Below, piece by piece: positions 15,426-20,057 of a stretch of DNA of 20,057 nucleotides. The stretch comes from Patescibacteria group bacterium. GTDB lineage: Bacteria; Patescibacteria; ABY1; JAGPKW01. Where the stretch lies: assembly GCA_021735565.1 (NCBI GenBank), contig JAIPGT010000006.1:1-20057 (forward strand), in the 5' to 3' direction. Position numbers and translations under genes: made by a program. How positions within the stretch are numbered: position 1 is the stretch's first letter; each line of letters opens with the position of its first letter. The notes beneath the pieces were generated by a model. It was not told the DNA's origin, did not search any database, and was given only the letters and a program-made list of their open reading frames with translations.

Positions 15426-15449
15426 GGTATTAAAATACCTTATTTTTTT
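15421..15449 (+). terminator. bidirectional terminator between converging operons
   Basis: AATAGGGTAT (15421-15430), loop TAAA, ATACCTTATT (15435-15444) form a 10-pair stem (one G-U) with a T run to 15449; on the minus strand the A-rich left flank supplies the T tract. Both flanking stop codons, TAG at 15423-15425 and the minus-strand TAA at 15442-15440, fall inside the stem. Confidence 0.85.
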
Positions 15450-16015
15450 AAAATCATAATACCATCATCAAAATCTATATTTATTATAGTATATTTTATA
15501 TTTTCTTTTTCCAAATAATCATATAAATTTTGCATTTTATATTTATATTTAATAACATCATCAAATATAATAATAGAGCCCTTTTTCGTAATATTTATTA
15601 TATTTAGATAATAATCTAAGTATTGCTTTTTCATGGCATCAATAAAAACTAAATCATATTTAGGTTTTTTTATTTTTTTATTTATATTATTTAAATATAA
15701 AATAGCATCTTCAAAAATAATATTTGTATATTTATTAAAATTTAAAGAATTAATATTTTCTTTTAGTCTTAAAACCGAATGAGGGACATATTCTATGGTA
15801 TTTAATTTACCATTTCTTTTTGATAATTCGGAGAGCATATATATAGAAGACAAACCATTACATGCACCTATTTCTAAAACATTTTTTATATTTTTATTAT
15901 TTTTTATAACAAAATTTAAGAAAAGGCCAACATTTTCTGTTACATTTGGTATACTGTTTTCTTTTCCAAACTTTCTAATTTCTGATATTTTATTTTCAAT
16001 ATTTTTATCAAACAT
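15440..16015 (-). CDS. SAM-dependent O-methyltransferase-like protein
   Basis: A 191-residue Rossmann-fold methyltransferase. Motif I is VLEIGACNGLSSIYM (46-60) binding SAM; the acidic residue after strand 2 is Glu75 (TIEYV); motif IV is YDLVFIDAMKKQYLDYY (120-136); and FDDV (151-154) follows strand 5. The layout matches the class I O-methyltransferase family (caffeoyl-CoA/catechol type) and related bacterial proteins annotated only as O-methyltransferase; Asp126 and Asp152 are candidates for metal binding. The substrate is unknown. The start codon directly abuts the recQ stop, so it is likely the last gene of the minus-strand operon. Confidence 0.82.
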   Translation of the reverse strand: MFDKNIENKISEIRKFGKENSIPNVTENVGLFLNFVIKNNKNIKNVLEIGACNGLSSIYMLSELSKRNGKLNTIEYVPHSVLRLKENINSLNFNKYTNIIFEDAILYLNNINKKIKKPKYDLVFIDAMKKQYLDYYLNIINITKKGSIIIFDDVIKYKYKMQNLYDYLEKENIKYTIINIDFDDGIMILKK

Positions 16016-17737
16016 TTATATTTTTTTATATAAACAATTATCACAAATATCACAATAATCATCATCAGATTCTTCTCCAAAATAGTTTAATATAAATTTA
16101 TGTCTACACATTTTAGTTAAAATATATTCTTCCATTATATTTATTTTAGATATTGAATCTTTTTTCTTTTTATTTATTTTTTCTGTATCTATTTCTATAT
16201 TTTTATCTTTATACAATATTTTTACAACTCTTCCTTTTATTGGGGGGATATATTTTATAAAACCTTTTGTATCTAAAATATTTAAAACTCTATTTATATT
16301 ATTTCTTTGGATATTATAAGCAAGACAAAATTCGTCAATACTAAACTCTTGAGAATCGCCTTTTTTTTCTAAATTTAAATCCCTTTTTAATGTAAAAAGC
16401 AAATCTTTTTGAGCCCTAGCTCTCGGGCTTAATTGTTTTATTATATCATCAAAATCTTCATTTAATTTTATCTTTATATTTGAATTTGCATCCATATCTT
16501 TACTTAAAAAACCCTGTTCTTCCAAAATTTTAATTGAAGCTGATATTTGCATTTCATTTATATAAATATAGGAAGACATAATATCATAATTTGAAATTGG
16601 AACTATATCTTTATCTAAAATATTAGATTTTTCTAATACTTTTAAATATACTTTTTTTATAACATTTACTCCAGGATTTTCTGATAAAACAAAAAAATCG
16701 TGGACTTTTCTATCTTGAGGAGAATAGAATAAAACACAACTAGATTTTTTGCCATCCCTACCAGCTCTTCCTATTTCCTGATAATAAGCCTCTATAGATC
16801 CAGACATAGTATAATGGACTATTAATCTTATATCTGATTTATCTATTCCCATACCAAAAGCATTTGTTGCTACCATTGTAATAAATTTTTCATTTATAAA
16901 TTTTTCTTGCATACCTTTTCTAGTCTGGCTATCTAATGCTCCGTGATAACAAAGAGCTTTTATATTATTAGATCTCAAAAATAAAGTAATTTCTTCAGCT
17001 GTTTTTCTGGTGGAAGTATAAATTAATTTGGATCCTCTTATACTTTTTATTAATTTTAATAAATTTTCTTTTTTTTCTTCATCATTTTTTGTTTTTATAC
17101 AAATTAATTCTAAATTTTCTCTTTTAAAACCAGAAATAAAAACTTTTGGATCTTTAAAGTCTAATTGTTTAATAATATCTTCCTTAACATGAGGAGTAGC
17201 AGTTGCAGTAAGAGCTACAACTGCTGGATAATTTTTATTTTCAGAAATATTATTTATAGAATCTTTTATTTTAGTATAACTAGGCCTAAAATCATGACCC
17301 CATTCAGATATACAATGAGCTTCATCAATAGCTATCATAGATATATCGATTTTTTTCATTTCTTCTTGGAATTTTTTCATAGCAAGTCTCTCTGGTGCTA
17401 TATATAATATTTTATAAACACCAGATTTTAAATCTTGCAAAATTCTATTAGATTCAGAAGGTGTAAGACTACTATTTAGAAAAGTAGCTTTTATATTTTT
17501 ATCATTTAAATTATCAACTTGATCTTTCATTAATGCTATAAGAGGAGATATAACTATAGTCAAACCGTCAAAAATAAGTGCAGGTATTTGATAACATATA
17601 GATTTACCAGCACCAGTTGGAAGAATTCCTAAAACTTCTTGTTTTTGTAATATACTTAAAATAATATCCTCTTGCCCAGGGCGAAAGGATTCATAACCAA
17701 AATATTCTTTTAATGTTTTTTTAGCTTTATTTATCAT
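16016..17737 (-). CDS. recQ: ATP-dependent DNA helicase RecQ, short form with C-terminal zinc site
   Basis: A 573-residue superfamily 2 3'-5' helicase for recombinational repair. Motif 0 is FRPGQ (18-22), Walker A LPTGAGKS (39-46), DEAH (138-141) within [18 protein letters not shown], the aromatic-rich loop of RecQ; motif III ALTATAT (175-181); motif [12 protein letters not shown] (290-300); motif [12 protein letters not shown] (320-329). After the core comes a winged-helix-like region (about 380-510), and the zinc-binding [12 protein letters not shown]...YCDICDNC (Cys 544, 562, 565, 568) is at the very end. In E. coli RecQ the zinc site precedes the winged helix. No HRDC domain is present. 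The start overlaps the upstream nucleotidyltransferase stop by 11 nt, and its own stop abuts the methyltransferase ATG. Confidence 0.95.
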   Translation of the reverse strand: MINKAKKTLKEYFGYESFRPGQEDIILSILQKQEVLGILPTGAGKSICYQIPALIFDGLTIVISPLIALMKDQVDNLNDKNIKATFLNSSLTPSESNRILQDLKSGVYKILYIAPERLAMKKFQEEMKKIDISMIAIDEAHCISEWGHDFRPSYTKIKDSINNISENKNYPAVVALTATATPHVKEDIIKQLDFKDPKVFISGFKRENLELICIKTKNDEEKKENLLKLIKSIRGSKLIYTSTRKTAEEITLFLRSNNIKALCYHGALDSQTRKGMQEKFINEKFITMVATNAFGMGIDKSDIRLIVHYTMSGSIEAYYQEIGRAGRDGKKSSCVLFYSPQDRKVHDFFVLSENPGVNVIKKVYLKVLEKSNILDKDIVPISNYDIMSSYIYINEMQISASIKILEEQGFLSKDMDANSNIKIKLNEDFDDIIKQLSPRARAQKDLLFTLKRDLNLEKKGDSQEFSIDEFCLAYNIQRNNINRVLNILDTKGFIKYIPPIKGRVVKILYKDKNIEIDTEKINKKKKDSISKINIMEEYILTKMCRHKFILNYFGEESDDDYCDICDNCLYKKI

Positions 17738-18422
17738 TTATTATTTCATTTCTAACTTTTCTTCTAACGTCATTGTCATGAAATTTTAACATATCATTAT
17801 TAATAATTACACCCCAAGGATTTTCTAATTTTTTTTTATGATTTATAGTTTTTTTAATAAATATTTTCTTTAATAAATATTCAAAAAAGTCAAAAAATTT
17901 ATAATTTTTAATATTATTTTTATATTTTATATATATCTTATATTTATTAAAATCTTTATTTTGCTTTTCTATATTAAATAAATTTAATAATTTTTTATAA
18001 ATATCATTTTTATCAACTATAGTTTTTAAATAATATATCCAAAAAAACAAATAAATATCATTTTCTATTTTTATTTTATTAAAATTAGAAATACCATTTT
18101 CTGTGCAAAAAAAAGAAAGACAAAAATTATTTTTTATTTTATTAGAAGTTCTTCTATTTCCTAAAAGCTGAAAATATAAAGTAGTTAATATTCTGACTAT
18201 CCATAATCTATTATTTGATGATACAATAAATAAATCTATATCAGAGTTTTTATTTGTTGCATTCATAGATAAAGAATTACAAACAAAAATACCTTTAATA
18301 AAAGGAATTCTAGATAAAGGTTTTGTATATTTTAAAACTTTTTTATATAAAATTTCCTCATTATTTGAAGGCTCTTCCTTTATATTAAAATATTCTTTAA
18401 ATTTTTCATGATATTCAAACAT
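17727..18422 (-). CDS. Pol-beta-type nucleotidyltransferase-like protein
   Basis: A 231-residue protein. Residues 42-66 ([20 protein letters not shown], then IDLFIV) match the nucleotidyltransferase core: a strand, the usual Gly-Ser written here as Asn49-Ser50, then Asp61-x-Asp63, the metal-binding pair. The third carboxylate is not evident. A C-terminal stretch ([18 protein letters not shown], then VRRKV, about 201-223) looks conserved and may be a family-specific tail. The middle is hydrophobic and aromatic but has no convincing membrane helix set. It leads the minus-strand operon with recQ (11-nt overlap). A role as a kanamycin-type or tRNA-related nucleotidyltransferase cannot be decided; substrate is unknown. 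The start is supported by the promoter immediately upstream. Confidence 0.72.
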   Translation of the reverse strand: MFEYHEKFKEYFNIKEEPSNNEEILYKKVLKYTKPLSRIPFIKGIFVCNSLSMNATNKNSDIDLFIVSSNNRLWIVRILTTLYFQLLGNRRTSNKIKNNFCLSFFCTENGISNFNKIKIENDIYLFFWIYYLKTIVDKNDIYKKLLNLFNIEKQNKDFNKYKIYIKYKNNIKNYKFFDFFEYLLKKIFIKKTINHKKKLENPWGVIINNDMLKFHDNDVRRKVRNEIINDK

Positions 18423-19706
18423 AATACAATTATATCACACATAAAAGACTATTTTACAAAAAATAAAATAAGTAATTTTTTATTATTATTAATAATATTT
18501 TTGATTCCATTTCAAACCAGATATATATTTGAAATAATGGGAATTAATAATCAATATTTTGAATATGGAAATATATCAATATATATAATAGATATATTAA
18601 TCTTATTTTATATTTTATTTAATTTAAAAAATTTATTAGAAACAGTAAAAGATAAAAAAAATTTAAAATTTATTATTTTAACTTTAATTTTATTAATAAT
18701 ATTAATATTATTTAATAACAAAATTTTAAGTATATATTGGATTTTTAGAATATTTTATTTAATTTTATTTTTTACAATTTTATTTTTTGAAAAAATTAAA
18801 ATTTTAGAAAAAATATATTTAGTTTTGATATGTTCATCTACAATACAAGCAATAATATCAATATACCAATTTTATAAACAAAGTATTATTCCAAATAAAT
18901 ATTTAGGTTTAGCTGGAAAATTTGCCTCAGATTTAGGGCCATCAATAATAGAAGGTGGGGGATTCAGAATTTTAAGAGGATATGGATTATTTACACACCC
19001 TAATATTTTGGGGCTTTATTTGATTATAGGAACCATATTTTTAATATATTTTATATTTAAAAATAATAAGTATAAGAATCTTTATTATTTTTTATTAGGA
19101 TTAAATATTATAGGAATAATATATTCATTCTCTAGATTAATTTATGTTTTTTTATTTATAACTATATTTTTTACTTTGATTTTTTATAAAAAAAATATAA
19201 AAGAAAAAATAATTATATTAATTATATTTTTATCTTTAATAATAATTAATTTTAATTTTATAAAAATAAGAATAAATCCAGAAAGTAGATTAAATATTAA
19301 TTCTAATAATGAGAGGGTATTAGAATATAATAATATAGATTTTAATGAGTTTAATATATTAAAAGGTGTAGGAATTAGAAATTATACATTTTACACATTA
19401 GATAAATATCCAGATATTAAAATTTGGGAATTAAATCCTATCCATAATATATATTTATTATCAATAATAGAATCAGGAATTATATTTTCTTTTATATTCA
19501 TATTAATTCTATTATTTCCTTATTATTTATTTTTCAAAAATATAAAAAAGGGGAATAAAGAAAATATTATAATAATACTTATATATTCATTTTTTATAAT
19601 AAATGGTTTTTTTGAACATTTTTTAATAACAGAAAACTCAGGATTATTGTTTCTAGGGCTTATATATATAATATATTTAAAAAATAATTTAACTCTTGAC
19701 ACATAA
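18408..19706 (+). CDS. O-antigen ligase/polymerase-like membrane protein (Wzy_C family)
   Basis: A 432-residue, extremely hydrophobic protein with about 11-12 membrane segments. The WaaL/Wzy signature is visible: RGYGLFTHPNILGLYL (190-204), a large periplasmic-type loop around 284-345 and LNPIHNIYLLSIIESG (342-357), where His346 matches the catalytic histidine of WaaL ligases. Such proteins transfer or polymerise undecaprenyl-linked glycans at the outer face of the membrane; ligase versus polymerase cannot be decided. The ATG at 18408 makes the first 15 nt overlap the divergent gene; a later non-ATG start is possible because the next in-frame ATG comes 43 codons in, after the first membrane segment. 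Its 3' end overlaps the -35 of the 23S rRNA promoter. The flippase at 258 may act in the same pathway. Confidence 0.85.
   Translation: MIFKHNTIISHIKDYFTKNKISNFLLLLIIFLIPFQTRYIFEIMGINNQYFEYGNISIYIIDILILFYILFNLKNLLETVKDKKNLKFIILTLILLIILILFNNKILSIYWIFRIFYLILFFTILFFEKIKILEKIYLVLICSSTIQAIISIYQFYKQSIIPNKYLGLAGKFASDLGPSIIEGGGFRILRGYGLFTHPNILGLYLIIGTIFLIYFIFKNNKYKNLYYFLLGLNIIGIIYSFSRLIYVFLFITIFFTLIFYKKNIKEKIIILIIFLSLIIINFNFIKIRINPESRLNINSNNERVLEYNNIDFNEFNILKGVGIRNYTFYTLDKYPDIKIWELNPIHNIYLLSIIESGIIFSFIFILILLFPYYLFFKNIKKGNKENIIIILIYSFFIINGFFEHFLITENSGLLFLGLIYIIYLKNNLTLDT
18429..18437 (-). promoter_or_regulatory. extended -10 promoter of the nucleotidyltransferase-recQ operon, predicted leaderless
   Basis: On the minus strand TGATATAAT (18437-18429) is an extended -10 with a perfect TATAAT ending 6 nt before the ATG at 18422, so transcription should start at or next to the start codon. 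The -35 is weak (TTGTAA, 19-nt spacer). It lies within the beginning of the divergent ligase gene. Confidence 0.55.
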
Positions 19707-19724
19707 AAAAAAATAAGATACAAT
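19696..19724 (+). promoter_or_regulatory. promoter of the 23S rRNA transcript
   Basis: A perfect TTGACA (19696-19701), a 17-nt spacer and TACAAT (19719-19724): the best match in the window to sigma70 consensus. The -35 lies in the last codons of the ligase gene (stop 19704-19706). Expected start is near 19731, leaving about 250 nt of leader. Confidence 0.85.
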
Positions 19725-19745
19725 ACACAACATCATAAAAATTTA

Positions 19746-19839
19746 GATAACCTCTAAGCTAATTTAAAGACTTAAGTTATATATCAAATATATTAAATAC
19801 TGTTTTTTGTTTAGTCACGTTTTCGAGGTTGTCTTTTTT
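19746..19839 (+). terminator. terminator-like structure in the 23S leader
   Basis: GATAACCTC (19746-19754) pairs with GAGGTTGTC (19825-19833) over 9 bp with one G-U pair, followed by TTTTTT (19834-19839). The enclosed loop is 70 nt, which is long for a simple terminator. It could be an attenuator or define a ~110-nt small RNA made from the rRNA promoter. Confidence 0.5.
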
Positions 19840-19841
19840 AT

Positions 19842-19858
19842 TGCCTTTTAACAATTTA
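19842..19858 (+). promoter_or_regulatory. boxA antitermination element upstream of 23S rRNA
   Basis: TGCCTTTTAACAATTTA matches the E. coli rrn leader boxA TGCTCTTTAACAATTTA at 15 of 17 positions, including an unbroken TTTAACAATTTA. BoxA binds the NusB-S10 antitermination complex in E. coli. It lies after the terminator-like structure and before the hairpin at 19862-19884. Confidence 0.75.
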
Positions 19859-19861
19859 CAT

Positions 19862-19884
19862 AAGTTCTTAAAAAATAAGAATTT
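19862..19884 (+). other. hairpin after boxA in the 23S leader
   Basis: AAGTTCTTA (19862-19870), loop AAAAA, TAAGAATTT (19876-19884): 9 bp with one G-U pair, followed by TT. It is enclosed by a longer-range pairing of TTTAACAA (19847-19854, inside boxA) with TTGTTAAA (19892-19899). A processing stem or weak terminator are possible roles. Confidence 0.5.
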
Positions 19885-19982
19885 TTGCTAGTTGTTAAAG
19901 AAGATATTTTAAAATTAGAAAAGGAGAATAAAGTCCAAAATATTATAATTGCAATTTACTCATGTTAATTTCATTATTAATG

Positions 19983-20057
19983 TGATTAGGTAATCATAGT
20001 ATATGGTGGATGCCTTGACATTAAAAAGCTAAGAAGGACGTAGCAATCTGCGATAAG
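19983..20057 (+). rRNA. 23S ribosomal RNA, 5' end only (continues beyond window)
   Basis: GGTGGATGCC (20005-20014) followed by GAAGGACGTAGCAATCTGCG (20033-20052) and ATAAG is the highly conserved 5' region of bacterial 23S rRNA. Counting 22 nt upstream of GGTGGATGCC, as in E. coli, puts the mature 5' end near 19983 (uncertain by a few bases). No 16S gene precedes it: the upstream neighbour is a protein gene ending at 19706, with its own promoter in between. Confidence 0.95.

Noticed and set aside
15795..16058. Plus-strand frame opposite the O-methyltransferase.
   Set aside because: Antisense shadow; the minus strand has intact SAM-binding motifs.
19731..19840. A known structural RNA (4.5S/SRP, 6S, 5S or tmRNA) between the rRNA promoter and 23S.
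   Set aside because: None of the conserved core sequences of these RNAs is visible; only the closing stem and T tail resemble a small RNA, so it is reported as a possible attenuator.
19941..19949. A second rRNA promoter (TATAAT at 19944-19949).
   Set aside because: No -35 box lies at a suitable distance (the region reads AAGGAG), and the stretch is A/T-rich enough for chance matches.

Overview
This is a very AT-rich stretch of bacterial chromosome with compact, mostly short-gapped genes and standard-code ORFs. TAA is the stop in 18 of 20 coding regions, with one TAG and one TGA. AGA dominates Arg codons and most start codons lack a recognisable Shine-Dalgarno. The gene content (a secreted protein with a DUF5667-like domain, a 23S rRNA gene without an adjacent 16S, small proteins, an MOP flippase and an O-antigen-ligase-like protein) suggests a member of the Patescibacteria/CPR. 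UGA is not used as glycine, so it is not a Gracilibacteria/Absconditabacteria-type code. That placement is inference; a bacterium outside CPR with a low-GC genome is not excluded.

Layout. 1-128: two tRNA genes on the minus strand, Tyr and a Phe cut by the window edge, with a good sigma70-type promoter at 144-172. 258-2107: an MOP-family lipid-linked oligosaccharide flippase overlapping tsaE. 2131-4210: a CIRCE-controlled groES-groEL operon closed by a terminator. 4217-5239: tsaD on the minus strand, apparently leaderless. 5307-12526: a long plus-strand run: efp, an MFS transporter, a SpoU/TrmH RNA methyltransferase, a secreted DUF5667-like/Kazal protein, a single-cluster ferredoxin, and the four subunits (gamma, delta, alpha, beta) of pyruvate:ferredoxin oxidoreductase, ending in a textbook terminator. 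12550-15449: leuS plus a small unknown gene, ending in a terminator shared with the converging operon. 15440-18422 (minus): a Pol-beta-type nucleotidyltransferase, recQ and an O-methyltransferase, probably one transcript. 18408-19706: an O-antigen ligase-like membrane protein. 19696-20057: a consensus promoter, a 250-nt leader with a boxA, and the first ~75 nt of 23S rRNA.

How it fits together. The POR complex and its neighbouring ferredoxin form a fermentative redox module (pyruvate to acetyl-CoA plus reduced ferredoxin). The flippase at one end and the ligase-like protein at the other point to a surface polysaccharide. Much of the rest is translation and protein quality control: tsaE and tsaD (t6A), EF-P, LeuRS, an RNA methyltransferase, tRNAs, 23S rRNA and GroES/GroEL.

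Most interesting points: the 23S leader (own promoter overlapping the previous gene, two terminator-like hairpins, boxA, a possible switch), the secreted protein with an ovomucoid-like Kazal reactive loop, two genes predicted to be leaderless because the -10 box ends 6-7 nt before the ATG, and a GC-rich hairpin inside the POR operon. No mobile element, CRISPR array or phage gene was seen, and no gap over 300 bases lacks a gene.
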